From Planctomycetota bacterium (GTDB taxonomy: Bacteria; Planctomycetota; Phycisphaerae; Phycisphaerales; Phycisphaeraceae), in contig JAPLMQ010000220.1 in the NCBI GenBank assembly GCA_026386955.1, positions 1-47,554 on the forward strand: 47,554 nt of DNA. The letters are read 5' to 3'. Each line of letters starts with the position of its first letter. Position 1 is the stretch's first letter. The notes beneath the pieces are model-generated. The model was given only the letters and a program-made list of their open reading frames with translations. It searched no databases and had not been told where the DNA came from. A program made the translations under genes and the position numbers. This document shows, piece after piece, positions 7,422 through 17,050 of this stretch.

Positions 7422-9353
7422 ATGATCCGCAAAATCCACCTCGACTTTCACACGCTCCCCTCGACGCTCAACGTCGGGGCCGCGTTCGACCCCGCCGCCT
7501 TCGCCGACACGCCCGCGCGGGCCCACGTCAACGCCATCGCCACGCCCGGCAAATGCCAGTACGGCGAGACCTACTTCGACACGAAGCTGGGCCACCCGCA
7601 CCCGCACCTCGCCCGCCCCGACCTCTTCCCCGCCACCGTCGCCGCCTGCGCCGCCCGCGGCATCCGCGTGCAGGCCTACTTCACGCTCGGGCTCGACGAC
7701 GTCGCCGCCGCCAAGCATCCCGAGTGGCGGCAACGCTACAAGGACGGCAGCTACGCCGCGTGGGGCGCGAAGCACATCTGCTTCGCCTCGCCTTACGCCG
7801 AGGAGGTCGTCATCCCCGAGGCGCTGGAGATGCTCGAGCGCTGCCCGGGCCTGGTCGGCTTCTGGTTCGACATCAGCCTCTACTGCAACGGCGCGTTCCA
7901 CTCCGAGTCGTTCAACCGGGTCGCCCGCGAGCGGCTCGGCTCCGAAGCGAGCTCCGACGCGAACGACGACAACCAGCGTTGGCATCTGGGGCGCGAGCTG
8001 ATCCGCGATTGCTGCCGACGGATCGACCGCGCGATCCGCAAGCGCCTCCCCGACGCCGAGAACTACTTCAACTCCCTCGTCGTCCCCGGCGAGCAGGCGA
8101 ACATCCCGCTGCAGCCGATCCAGGAGGTCGAGAACCCCTTCGCGTTCGGCGGGCCGGAGCTGATGACCGCGCACGCCCGCTGGCTGCGCTGGCACGGCAG
8201 CCCGGTCATCGGGCTGGTCAGCCGATTCATGGGCCCGTGGATGGACCCCGGCACGCTGCGCTCGCCCGACCAGATGCGCTTCGACGTCGGGCGCTCGCTC
8301 GCGCTGGGCTGCCACGTCTCGATGGGCGACCACCGCCACCCCGACGGCACGCTCGACCCCGAGGTCTACAAGCGCATCGAGCCGATCTACCGTGACGTGA
8401 GGGCCTGCGAGCCGTGGCTCGAGGGGGCGACGCCCTGCCGCGAGGCGGTGCTGCTGAGCGAAGTGGAGACGGGCTCGCCGCACATCATCCCGGTCTTTCC
8501 CGCGGCGACGCTGCAGGCGGCGCGGCTGCTCGAGGAGATCGGTCTGCAGTTCGACATCGCGGCCACCAACGAGCGCCCACCCGAGGCGAAGCTCATCATC
8601 ACGACGGGGAAGATCCCACGCATCAAGGATGGCTCATCGCTGCTCGTCGTGGGCGGCGGCACACCGAGCAGCGATGCCGGCAACTCTGCCGCCAATGCCG
8701 CGGGGCATGTCGCCCAGGCGGGCAACGCCTTCTTCCGCTGCAGGCCGGCGCTGGGCCTGGGCCCGTTCGCCCACGCGCTCACGCTGCCGTTCAGCCCGCT
8801 CGCCAAGGCCATCGCGAAACCCGGCACGAAACGCGGCGAGTCCGTGCAAACCCTCGCGGAACTCCTCTCCTCCGCCAGCACGATGCCCCCCACCGTCGGG
8901 CGCGGCGTGCTCGGCCCCGCGATCGTCCAGCGCGGGCGCGTCATCCACTGCGCCCCGCGCCTCTTCGACGAGCAGCGCGAGACCGCCGCGCCCTTCCTGC
9001 GCGAAGTCCTCCGTTCGCTCTGCGATCGCCTGCTCGTCCGCCGCCTCGTGCGCCACTCCGCAGGCACCTCCGTCGCGGCCCACCTCCACCGCGTGCCCCA
9101 CGGCTACGCCCTGCAGCTCGTCCATTGGGCGATGGAGCGATGGGACAAGAAGCTCAACCCCGTCGCGGAGTTCCCCCCGCTGGGGCAGATCGAGGTCGAG
9201 CTGGCGATCACGGAAAAGGTCCGCGAGGTCGCTCTCTGGCCCGCGAAGAAGCCGATCGCTTTCAAACAGAAGGACGGCCTCTGCACGTTCACCGTCCCGC
9301 GGATGCACGTCTGGCAGTTGGTGGCGGTCAGGACGGCGGCGAATGAGAGATGA
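7422..9353 (+). CDS. TIM-barrel glycoside hydrolase-like protein (GHL6-like) with trimerisation-type C terminus
   Basis: The 643-residue protein begins MIRKIHLDFHTLP and continues with a barrel-like region (1-320) that includes YGETYFDTKLGHPHPHL, GIRVQAYFTLGLD, GFWFDISLYCNG and ENPFAFGGPEL. These resemble the hypothetical glycosyl hydrolase 6 (GHL6/DUF4434-like) group related to alpha-amylase and beta-galactosidase clans. Residues about 340-500 look like a beta-galactosidase-trimerisation/flavodoxin-like domain (VLLSEVETGSPHI, LIITTGKIP) and the tail is beta-sandwich-like. No signal peptide is visible, so it probably acts in the cytoplasm on imported glycans. A catalytic acid pair cannot be assigned by eye. 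Next to it, convergently, lies an exported lyase-like enzyme, which suggests a shared role in polysaccharide use. Confidence 0.7.
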   Translation: MIRKIHLDFHTLPSTLNVGAAFDPAAFADTPARAHVNAIATPGKCQYGETYFDTKLGHPHPHLARPDLFPATVAACAARGIRVQAYFTLGLDDVAAAKHPEWRQRYKDGSYAAWGAKHICFASPYAEEVVIPEALEMLERCPGLVGFWFDISLYCNGAFHSESFNRVARERLGSEASSDANDDNQRWHLGRELIRDCCRRIDRAIRKRLPDAENYFNSLVVPGEQANIPLQPIQEVENPFAFGGPELMTAHARWLRWHGSPVIGLVSRFMGPWMDPGTLRSPDQMRFDVGRSLALGCHVSMGDHRHPDGTLDPEVYKRIEPIYRDVRACEPWLEGATPCREAVLLSEVETGSPHIIPVFPAATLQAARLLEEIGLQFDIAATNERPPEAKLIITTGKIPRIKDGSSLLVVGGGTPSSDAGNSAANAAGHVAQAGNAFFRCRPALGLGPFAHALTLPFSPLAKAIAKPGTKRGESVQTLAELLSSASTMPPTVGRGVLGPAIVQRGRVIHCAPRLFDEQRETAAPFLREVLRSLCDRLLVRRLVRHSAGTSVAAHLHRVPHGYALQLVHWAMERWDKKLNPVAEFPPLGQIEVELAITEKVREVALWPAKKPIAFKQKDGLCTFTVPRMHVWQLVAVRTAANER

Positions 9354-9371
9354 TGCCTGCTCGCGCTGCGA

Positions 9372-9554
9372 CTGGTGCCACATGTCATCGTACTCGTGAC
9401 ATGTGTCTTGAGAGGACGTTGAACCCAGGTCCAACCGATTGCGTTGAAAGCCCTTGAAACGCAGGCGTTTTGCGTCAGTGCGGCGGGTTGCCAAGTCATC
9501 CTGAACTCGTCGTTGACCGGCACATGTCACGAGTACGATGACATGTGGCACCAG
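9372..9554. repeat. Paired hairpin repeat, family C copy 1
   Basis: A 34-bp sequence at 9372-9405 recurs as its exact reverse complement at 9521-9554. Each arm contains the palindrome ACATGTCA/TGACATGT with a 9-nt loop and is flanked by GGTGCC. The pair lies between the convergent ends of the genes on either side and might act as a bidirectional terminator or be a mobile remnant. A second copy is at 42102-42286. Confidence 0.9.
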
Positions 9555-9572
9555 ACAAGGACCTTCAGCAAC

Positions 9573-12500
9573 CTACTTCTCCTTCGGCACCGGGTTCTCC
9601 TTGACCAACTGGTCCAACGACACCGTGACCGTCTTCCCGTCGGCCAATTCCGCGGTGATCGCGTCGCCCTTGACGGTGATTGCCTTGACGCGCGGCGAGC
9701 CGGTGTGTGGCTCGAGCACGGTGAAGAACTGGGCGTTCTTGCCCTTCACGCGGTGGAAGAGCGACGGGGCCGTGTCGGGGATGGTGCGGGTGTTGCCGTT
9801 GTTCATGCCGGTCGTGCCGGTGTAGACCTCGCCGCCCTCGACCGGGGCCTGCCAGAGCGCGAGGCCGATCGCCTTGGGCCCCGTCCACGGCTCGTCGGTG
9901 GGGATTTGGTTGGCGAGGTCCCACTCAAGCCGGATCGGGCCCGGGCCCGTGAGGCGCTGCAGGTCGACGATGTTCTCGTAATTGCCGGTCTTGGCGAGCG
10001 GCTCGGCGACGGGCTTCGCGGTCCAGCCGGATTGCGGGGGCTTCAACTGTCCGAGGTTGTGGTAGACGAAGTCGAAGGTGTGCTCCTTCTCGGACTGCAG
10101 GCGGTCGAGCACGAAGACCAAACCCTGCGCGAGCACCACGCCGCGGGTGTGGCTGACGCCGGGGCGGACGGCATCGACCGTCGCGACGGCGACCTGGCGC
10201 TCGGGCTTGTCGCTCCAGGCGAGGAGGCGGCCGATCGCGAGCGACTGGTTGGTCGAATCGACCACGACGAGGTTGGAGCTGAGCGAGTCGTGCGAGCAGA
10301 AGCTGTCGAGGCGCTTGTCGGTGGTGCGGGTCATGCCGCCCGTGCCGACGTTGTAGAGGCTGCCCGGGCCGTGGCTGAAGGTGCGCCCGAAGGCGAAGAG
10401 CGTGAACTGCAGGCGGTCGAGCCCGGCGTGGAAGAAGTTGCGCCCGTAGTCGAAGGTCGCCATCACCTGGGCGTCGGCGGTCGCCCCTTGGCGGAGGATG
10501 GCCATGCCCGCCTGCGGGAAGAGGCGCGGGGCGGGCTCGAGGAGCGAGCGCCAAGCCTCGGGGTCGGGCTTCGCGCCGGTGCGGTAGATCAGCACCTTCT
10601 TGGCGAGCGTGCTCGACTCGCCGACGTCGAGCAGCCACTTCTCGTCGGGGAAGATGGTGACGAGCTGGTCGGCCAGGGCCTGGGTGCGGACGGACATCCC
10701 GCGGCCGCAGTCGCCGGTGTTGGGGATGACGCCGGTGAGCGTGGCCCGCTGGTAGGCCATGCGGATCGCCGCGGGGATGCGGGTCTTGGGGTAGTCGATC
10801 TTGAGGCCGGAGTTCTCGATGTAGTTGATCGAGGGGAGATACTCCGACATGCCGGCGAAGTGGTATCCGACGGGGCGGCCCTCGGAGGAGAAGCCCTCGT
10901 CGGTGAGGTCGAGGAGGCGCGAGGCGATGCCGGGGTCGCTTCGGGTGGCGAAGCGGAGGAGGCCGGCGTCGTCGAAGAGCAGGCCCAGGAGGAAGAGGTT
11001 GTGGTTGGTGATGTCGGTCATGTTGCTGATGCCGCCGTTGAACTTCATCAGCTCGGTGGCGTAGGGCAGGACGAAGCCGTTGTAGATGGCCTGGCGGTCG
11101 GCGGCGGCCCAGGCCTTGGAGCCGCTGACCATGGCGAGCATGCGGAGATGGCCCTTGAAGAGCCAGTTGGTGCCGTAGGTGCTGCCCGCGGAGACGCGGC
11201 TGTCGCCGAAGAGCGTCGCGCCGGGCGGGTTGCTGAACCAGATGTTGAAGGGCAGCTCGCCGTACTGCTGGCCGTAGAGGGTCATGAGCTCGACGGCCTT
11301 CTGGGCGTATTTCTCGTCGCCGGTGAGGAGGTAGGCCATGCCCAGGTGTTCACAGGCGAAGCCGGGGACGGCGAGGTAGGACTTCCAGAAGTCCATGGCG
11401 TCGGCGGTGAAGGCGCGGCGCTCGCCGGTCTTGGCGTTGACGATCTCGGGCATGAAGTCGCCGGGGGCCCACCCCGCGGCCATGTTGTTGCTCACGTGGT
11501 GCGGGGTGTGGGGGATCGCGAGCAGCTTGATCGGGAGGAACTTGTCGGCGGCGGCGATGATCTTCGCCGAGTCGGTGATGCGCTTCATCGCCTCGTCGCC
11601 CGAAGCGAGCTTCTCGCGGACGAAGGCCAGGTCGGCGTCGGAGAGGAAGACCTGCGTTCGGGCGCCGGGGCTGAGCGGGCGCACGGCCTGGGCGAGGTAC
11701 CACGCCTCCGCGGCCGGGGAAACGGCGCTGGCGAAGGCGACCTGCACCGGCTCGGCGTAGAGCTCGGACGTGGCGTCGATGTCGGCCTTGCTGATCGTGG
11801 TGGTGAGCTTGAAGGGGACCCACGCGGCGTTCTTCGCCTCGATCTTCTCGGGCTCGATCGCGACCTTGAATTTCGCGTGCTTCGAGGCGACGCGGCTGGT
11901 GATCGTCGTCGGGCCCGCGGTGGCGTTGAGCACCTGCAGCGTGGTCGTGTAGGTCACGCTGCCGTCGGCGGCGACGGTCTTCACGGGCCAAGTGATGGGC
12001 ATCTCGAAGTAGGGCTTGACCTGCACGAGCCCGCGCACGAAGCGCAGGTTGCGCAGCTCGACGACGGTGTCGGGCTCGAGGGCGAGCGCGCTGAGCTGGA
12101 AGAAGGCGTCGGTGCCGTCGCCGTCGGGGTTGTTCCACGGGAGCCAGTTGGTGCGGTTGAAGTCCCACTCGCGGGTGAGCCACTGCCCGCGCGGCGTGGT
12201 GAGGACCGCCACCTCGCCCTGGTGCACCTTGTGGGCCCGCGGGCCCGAGACGTGGCCCAGGGCGCGGACCTCGATGGTGTTGACCGCGCCCGAGGCGACG
12301 CGGAAATCGAACTGCAGGCGGTCGAAGTGGCGCAGCCGGGCGAAGACGGGGTGGTCGCGCCGAAGGGCGAGGTCGGAGGATTGCCCGGGGGCGATGTGCC
12401 AGCGGAAGACGTCCTGGCCGTCGACCTTGGCCTTCTCGACCGAGCCGTTGACGACGTTGAAGAGGGCCGCGGGGTCGTAGGCGATGAGGTCGTCGACGGG

Positions 12501-12620
12501 CGGGACGGCCGGCGCGGGTGAGGGGGCAGGCGCAGCTTCCGGGGCCGCGAATGCGAAGGAGGCGAACGCGAGCGAGAGGCTCAACAGCAGGACTTGCCAG
12601 GGGAGGGAGTCGTTGGGCAT
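9573..12620 (-). CDS. Exported polysaccharide lyase-like protein (alginate lyase / heparinase II/III type)
   Basis: The 1,015-residue protein has a signal peptide (residues 1 to about 26, ending FAFAAPEA). A beta-sandwich region at about 30-330 resembles carbohydrate-binding modules. An alpha/alpha-toroid region at about 350-680 includes DITNHNLFLLG, whose Asn-His pair may be catalytic by analogy with PL17-type lyases. A C-terminal heparinase II/III-like beta-sandwich (about 700-1000) carries FDYGRNFFHAGLDRLQ, HSLSS-like and VDSTNQS segments. It likely cleaves acidic polysaccharide in the periplasm or outside the cell. The open frame extends to 12731, but ATG 12620 gives a clean signal peptide and is preferred. 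The exact PL family and substrate cannot be decided from sequence alone. Confidence 0.75.
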   Translation of the reverse strand: MPNDSLPWQVLLLSLSLAFASFAFAAPEAAPAPSPAPAVPPVDDLIAYDPAALFNVVNGSVEKAKVDGQDVFRWHIAPGQSSDLALRRDHPVFARLRHFDRLQFDFRVASGAVNTIEVRALGHVSGPRAHKVHQGEVAVLTTPRGQWLTREWDFNRTNWLPWNNPDGDGTDAFFQLSALALEPDTVVELRNLRFVRGLVQVKPYFEMPITWPVKTVAADGSVTYTTTLQVLNATAGPTTITSRVASKHAKFKVAIEPEKIEAKNAAWVPFKLTTTISKADIDATSELYAEPVQVAFASAVSPAAEAWYLAQAVRPLSPGARTQVFLSDADLAFVREKLASGDEAMKRITDSAKIIAAADKFLPIKLLAIPHTPHHVSNNMAAGWAPGDFMPEIVNAKTGERRAFTADAMDFWKSYLAVPGFACEHLGMAYLLTGDEKYAQKAVELMTLYGQQYGELPFNIWFSNPPGATLFGDSRVSAGSTYGTNWLFKGHLRMLAMVSGSKAWAAADRQAIYNGFVLPYATELMKFNGGISNMTDITNHNLFLLGLLFDDAGLLRFATRSDPGIASRLLDLTDEGFSSEGRPVGYHFAGMSEYLPSINYIENSGLKIDYPKTRIPAAIRMAYQRATLTGVIPNTGDCGRGMSVRTQALADQLVTIFPDEKWLLDVGESSTLAKKVLIYRTGAKPDPEAWRSLLEPAPRLFPQAGMAILRQGATADAQVMATFDYGRNFFHAGLDRLQFTLFAFGRTFSHGPGSLYNVGTGGMTRTTDKRLDSFCSHDSLSSNLVVVDSTNQSLAIGRLLAWSDKPERQVAVATVDAVRPGVSHTRGVVLAQGLVFVLDRLQSEKEHTFDFVYHNLGQLKPPQSGWTAKPVAEPLAKTGNYENIVDLQRLTGPGPIRLEWDLANQIPTDEPWTGPKAIGLALWQAPVEGGEVYTGTTGMNNGNTRTIPDTAPSLFHRVKGKNAQFFTVLEPHTGSPRVKAITVKGDAITAELADGKTVTVSLDQLVKENPVPKEK

Positions 12621-12925
12621 GGGGTGCTCGGATCGAGGGGGAGGGATCGGACGAGTGAACAACGCGGGGTGGCCGTGGCGAGGAGCGAACGGAGAATCAG
12701 CGAGGCTACCCAACGCCGGGGATGTCGGCAATCGACGGGGCGGTGTGAGCGTTGAGCGAAAGGAGCATTGCGATTCACAGGGTCATTGCGCGCCGCGCCC
12801 AGACTCGCGAGATCGCCTCTGGCCCCTCTCCCGCGGGGAGAGGGGCAGAGCCCGTGCCGCGAACCACGGCCACACCTTGCTACCACACGGCCCCTGCCGC
12901 GTCCCACCCGAATCGCGATAATGAA
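12621..12925. other. Divergent intergenic region with an 11-bp-stem palindrome
   Basis: This 305-bp gap must hold the promoters of two divergent genes. The only clear structure is a hairpin at 12822-12846 (arm GCCCCTCTCCC, loop GCG), which recurs in degenerate form at 20885-20909. Both copies lie near 5' ends. I see no other gene and no certain promoter. Confidence 0.6.
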
Positions 12926-15900
12926 ATGATGCTCAACCCGATGACCCAATCCACGACCGATGCGGGGCATGGCGCCACGTCACATCCGAATCGAACCCAC
13001 CTCGGCGGGCTCGGCCTCCTCGCCGCCCTGCTGCTCGCGTTCCTCGCCACGGTCTTCGCCCCCGCTGCCCCGGAGGCCCGCGGCGAGGATTGGCCGACCT
13101 ACATGCACGACAACGCCCGCGCGGGCGTCACCGCCGAGCAGGCCAAGCCCACGCTCAGCGAGGCCTGGGTCTACCGCGCCCCGACCGCGCCCAAGCCGGC
13201 CTGGCCCATCCCCCAGCCGGGGTGGACCGAGCTGCCCAAGTCGCGCTTCGACGACGCGCTCTACGCCGTCGCCGACTCAAAGAACGTCTACTTCGGCTCG
13301 TCAATCGACCAGCAGGTCTACGCGCTCGACGCTCAGACCGGGCGGGTGCGCTGGAAGTTCTTCACCAGCGGGCCCGTGCGCCTCGCCCCCTCCCTCAGCG
13401 ACGGGAAGCTCTACTTTGGCTCCGACGACGGACAGGTCTACTGCCTGCGCTGCGAGGACGGCAGCCTCGTCTGGTCGTTCAACGCCGCCCCCGCGGCGAC
13501 GCGCGTGCTGGGCAACGGGCGCGTGACCTCGCTCTGGCCGGTGCGGACGAGCGTGATGGTCGCCGACGGGCGCGTCTACTTCGGCGCGGGCGTCTTCCCG
13601 TACCACAAGGTCTACGTCTTCGCGCTCGACGCCGCGACGGGCAAGCTGGCGTGGAAGGCCGACGACGCCACCAGCTTCGGCGGCTTCTCGCCCCAGGGCT
13701 ATCTGCTCAGCGCGGGGAAGGCGCTGGTCGTGCCCGCGGGGCGGGCGGCGCCGACCTTTCTCCAGCGGGCCGACGGGAAACCCCTCGACCTCGGGCCGCC
13801 CGCCAAGTTGCCCAAGGGCGAGGCGACGGGCGACTACGGCATCGTGACGGGCAACACGGTCTGGGTGGGCACGCAGAACAGCCTCTACGGCAAGAGCGTC
13901 GACGGCAGTGGCAACGGCGGGTGGCGCGACACCCTCAAGCTCCTCGCGACGCCCACCCATTTCCTCACGCTCTGCGGCCCCCCGCCCCCCGCCTACGGGC
14001 GCAAGTCGACCTCCACGGAGAACAACTTCATCACCTGCATCGACCGCAAGGCGTATCAGGCGCTCCCGCGCAAGGACGCGGAGTCGGTCGCGAAGATCAA
14101 GCGTTGGCGGCTCACGCAGCCGGGGCTGACGTCGATGATCGCCGCGGGCGAGGTGCTGATCGCCGGCGCGGACGACAAGGTGACGATGGTCAACATCGCC
14201 GACGGCAAGCAGGCCTGGTCTTCGAAGGTCGATGGGGCCGCGGTCGGGCTGGCCTACGCGAACGGGCGGCTGCTGGTGAGCACAACCAAGGGGACGATCC
14301 ACTGCTTCGCGGAGGGGAGTTTCCCGCCGGCGGCACCGCCGGTGGCAACGGCGGCTAACGATCCTTCCATCGAAATGCTGGAAGCCTCCGCGATCGTCTC
14401 CACCGCGCTCGAGGCCACGAGCGTGAGGCGGGGCTACGCACTGGTCGTCGGACACAAGATGGAGAGGGCCGCCATCGAGTTGGCCCGCAGCTCGGAGCTG
14501 GTCATCACCTACGTCGAGCTCGACGCGAAGAACCTCGCGGCAGCGCGGGCCCGTGTCGACGCGACCGGGCTCTACGGCCACCGCGTCGCCGTCGAGGCGG
14601 GGACGCGCGACGCCTTGCCGTTCCCCGACTTCGCCGCCAACCTGGTCCTCTCGGCCGACAAGCCCGATTCCCCGCCCGGCGGTTCGCCCCGCGAGTTACT
14701 CCGCGCGCTCAAGCCCTGCGGAGGCGTGCTGCTCGACGCGCGTCCCCCCAAGGCCGGCGAGGAGCTCGACGCGTGGAAGGCCGCGGGGACGTTCAAACGC
14801 GACCCCACCAGCAACCCCGGCGGACGCTATGCGATCCTCGTGCGCGGCGAGCTGCCCGGCTCGGGCTGGTGGACCCACCAATACGCCGACGCCGGGAACT
14901 CCGGCTCCTCGGGCGACAAGGCCGTCAAGGGACGGCTGGGCGTGCTCTGGTTCGGCGAGCCCGGGGCCGACGAGGCGCCCGACCGCCACCAACGCGGCTC
15001 CGCGCCGCTGGTCGTCAACGGGCGCGTCTTCACCCAGGGTTGGCAGTTCCTCGGCAAAGTCACCTCCGTCATCTGCTTCGACGCCTACAACGGCCTGCGC
15101 TATTGGGAGACGCCCGTCCCCAACGCGCTGCGGCTGAACCTCCCGGGCCTGACGTCAAACCTGGCCGCAAACGCCGACAGCCTCTTCGTCGCCGCGGGCG
15201 GGACGTGCCACCAGCTCGACGCCGCCACGGGCGAGATCAAGCGCAAGTTCGAGGTGCCGCCCCCGGAAACCCCGGAAGCCCCGGAAGGGCCGAAGGGCGG
15301 AAAGCCCGAGGGCGGCAAGGCGAAAAGCGACGTCGCGTGGGGCTACGTCTCGGTGGTCGACGGGATGCTGCTCGGCAGCGCCTCGACCGAGGCCCGGGCC
15401 GCCTTCTCCGATTCCGTCTTCGCCTACGACATCGCCACGGGCAAGCTGCGCTGGCAGCACGCGGGGCGGGAGATCCGCAACACGACGATCGCCTACGGCG
15501 GCGCGCGGATCTACTTCGCCCAGAACCTCCACGGCGAGGCGACCTATCTCCCCCCGCCCGGCTTCGTGCCCAAGAAGAAGCCCAAGCCCGCCGTCGCCGC
15601 CAAGCCGACGGCCGACCAGGACCACGACCAGGACGGCCCCGACGACGACGACACGGAGGTCGACCGCCTGGGCAAGCCGGTGAAGGCGGCCCCGATGGTG
15701 ATGCGTACCGTCACCGCCCTCGACGCCGCGACGGGCAAGCCCATCTGGGAGCGCGAGGCCGACATGACGCACTGCGGCACCTGGGGCGCGGGCACCTTCG
15801 GCACGATGCAGGCGCTCTGCAAGGACGACGTGCTGCTCTTCGCCGCGGCCAACACGCCCTACGGCGGCGGGCCCAAGCCCGAGAAGGGGCCGCAATGCGG

Positions 15901-16327
15901 CCTGGCCCTCTCAGCCAAGACCGGCTCGACGATCTGGGCCCTGGAGCTGGGCAACCGCTCGCGCCCGGTCTTCATGCAGGACGTGCTCCTGGTCGAGCCG
16001 CACTTCATCGACATCGCCAGCGGCAAGCAGTTGATGCGCGGCCCGGAGGGCAAGGAGAAGCCGTGGGTCACCGGCGGCCGCGGGGGCTGCGGATCAATCT
16101 CCGCGTCGGACTCGATGATCTTCAGCCGCAACGGCGTGACCACCTGGTCCAACGTCAACGGCCCGGGCGGGGGCGGCCAACTCGTGGGCGTCCGCCCCGG
16201 CTGCATGATCAACATCATCCCCGCGGGCGGCGTGGTCGTGCAGGCCGAGGCGAGCTCGGGCTGCGCCTGCTACCAGACGGTGCAGTGCACGGTGGTGCTC
16301 AGGCCGCTGCCCTCGGCGGGGCCGTGA
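12926..16327 (+). CDS. Exported PQQ-type double beta-propeller with embedded methyltransferase-like segment
   Basis: This protein of about 1,133 residues has an N-terminal hydrophobic signal/anchor (LGLLAALLLAFLATVF). A first propeller (about 50-470) has repeats such as VYALDAQTGRVRWKF, VFALDAATGKLAWK and IADGKQAWSSK, typical of PQQ-binding-like or BamB-type blades. Residues about 480-640 resemble a Rossmann methyltransferase fold (GYALVVGHKMERAAIELA, ARARVDATGLYGHRVAVEAG, LRALKPCGGVLLDA) but lack a good Gly-rich SAM loop. A second propeller follows (VICFDAYNGLRYWE, VTALDAATGKPIWE), ending with SGCACYQTVQC. Planctomycetes carry many such proteins. Whether it binds PQQ or SAM is unknown. Start codons at 12926, 12929 and 12941 are all possible, while the upstream extension to 12752 looks non-coding. 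Confidence 0.8.
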   Translation: MMLNPMTQSTTDAGHGATSHPNRTHLGGLGLLAALLLAFLATVFAPAAPEARGEDWPTYMHDNARAGVTAEQAKPTLSEAWVYRAPTAPKPAWPIPQPGWTELPKSRFDDALYAVADSKNVYFGSSIDQQVYALDAQTGRVRWKFFTSGPVRLAPSLSDGKLYFGSDDGQVYCLRCEDGSLVWSFNAAPAATRVLGNGRVTSLWPVRTSVMVADGRVYFGAGVFPYHKVYVFALDAATGKLAWKADDATSFGGFSPQGYLLSAGKALVVPAGRAAPTFLQRADGKPLDLGPPAKLPKGEATGDYGIVTGNTVWVGTQNSLYGKSVDGSGNGGWRDTLKLLATPTHFLTLCGPPPPAYGRKSTSTENNFITCIDRKAYQALPRKDAESVAKIKRWRLTQPGLTSMIAAGEVLIAGADDKVTMVNIADGKQAWSSKVDGAAVGLAYANGRLLVSTTKGTIHCFAEGSFPPAAPPVATAANDPSIEMLEASAIVSTALEATSVRRGYALVVGHKMERAAIELARSSELVITYVELDAKNLAAARARVDATGLYGHRVAVEAGTRDALPFPDFAANLVLSADKPDSPPGGSPRELLRALKPCGGVLLDARPPKAGEELDAWKAAGTFKRDPTSNPGGRYAILVRGELPGSGWWTHQYADAGNSGSSGDKAVKGRLGVLWFGEPGADEAPDRHQRGSAPLVVNGRVFTQGWQFLGKVTSVICFDAYNGLRYWETPVPNALRLNLPGLTSNLAANADSLFVAAGGTCHQLDAATGEIKRKFEVPPPETPEAPEGPKGGKPEGGKAKSDVAWGYVSVVDGMLLGSASTEARAAFSDSVFAYDIATGKLRWQHAGREIRNTTIAYGGARIYFAQNLHGEATYLPPPGFVPKKKPKPAVAAKPTADQDHDQDGPDDDDTEVDRLGKPVKAAPMVMRTVTALDAATGKPIWEREADMTHCGTWGAGTFGTMQALCKDDVLLFAAANTPYGGGPKPEKGPQCGLALSAKTGSTIWALELGNRSRPVFMQDVLLVEPHFIDIASGKQLMRGPEGKEKPWVTGGRGGCGSISASDSMIFSRNGVTTWSNVNGPGGGGQLVGVRPGCMINIIPAGGVVVQAEASSGCACYQTVQCTVVLRPLPSAGP

Positions 16328-16369
16328 GCGGGTGATTCGGAGAGCGTCTCGTGATGAAGGGACAGGGCT

Positions 16370-16813
16370 ATGGAAGCCAAGGGACTCACGCCGATCCTCA
16401 ACGTGTCCGACATCCAGCAGAGCTTCGCCTGGTTCGAGAAGCTCGGGTGGAGGAAGGGCTGGGAATGGGGCAAGCCGGCCACGTTCGGCGGCGTCTGCTC
16501 GGGCACCTGCGAACTCTTCCTCTGCGAAAACGGCCAAGGCGGCCGCGGCAAGAGCGACTTCAAGAACACCTTCGGCCCCGGGGGCAGCGACCGCGCCGAG
16601 AAGGGCGCGTGGGTCTCGATCTGGGTCGACGATGTAGACGCCGTCCACCAGCGCTGCCTCGAGCAAGGGCTCGACGTCACCTGGCCGCCGACCAACATGC
16701 CTTGGGGCATCCGCGAGATGCACGTCCGGCATCCGGACGGCCACGTCTTCCGCGTCGGCCGCGGGCTGGGGAAGGATGAGGAGGAGCCGGGGGATGACAA
16801 AGTCGGCGAATAG
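16370..16813 (+). CDS. VOC family protein (glyoxalase/bleomycin-resistance fold)
   Basis: This 147-residue protein has the paired beta-alpha-beta-beta-beta modules of the vicinal oxygen chelate superfamily. The first half starts LTPILNVSDIQQSFAWFEKL and includes CELFLCENG. The second includes WVSIWVDDVDAVHQRCLEQG and ends with the typical WGIREMHVRHPDGHVFRVG, where the acidic and His residues normally bind metal. The protein is cytoplasmic. Relatives range from glyoxalases to bleomycin-binding proteins, and nothing here picks one. It follows the propeller gene by 42 bp on the same strand, so it may be co-transcribed, though no functional link is evident. Confidence 0.85.
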   Translation: MEAKGLTPILNVSDIQQSFAWFEKLGWRKGWEWGKPATFGGVCSGTCELFLCENGQGGRGKSDFKNTFGPGGSDRAEKGAWVSIWVDDVDAVHQRCLEQGLDVTWPPTNMPWGIREMHVRHPDGHVFRVGRGLGKDEEEPGDDKVGE

Positions 16814-16863
16814 CCATGCGTCAGACGAGGAAGCGTGTGTCGCGATCCGGCAACACCGAAGGC

Positions 16864-17027
16864 CGTGCCACATCGCAGCCGAAGGCTGCTATGTGCGATG
16901 AATCGGGACGTCCAAGGATGGCCAGCGTTTTGTCGCACGCCGAATGCGAGCAAAGCCCGCATCGCCCGCGCGACTCGGCTTTCTTGGTTGACCGACACAC
17001 AGCAGCCTTCGGCTGCGGTGTGGCACG
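16864..17027. repeat. Paired hairpin repeat, family B copy 1
   Basis: The left arm (16864-16897) contains CACAT, then the stem GCAGCC/GGCTGC with a GAA loop, then ATGTG. The right arm (16993-17027) is the near reverse complement, with a TTC loop, ending TGTGGCACG. The pair lies between the convergent ends of the VOC and phosphoesterase-like genes. Copy 2 is at 20941-21108, and a solo right arm is at 37665-37697. Confidence 0.88.
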
Positions 17028-17050
17028 GCCAAGGACTGCCTGGATCGGCG

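Noticed and set aside
9444-12521. 1,025-codon plus-strand open frame
   Set aside because: It is antisense to the lyase-like gene, has Val/Asp/Gly-biased composition typical of a shadow in GC-rich DNA, and shows no domain.
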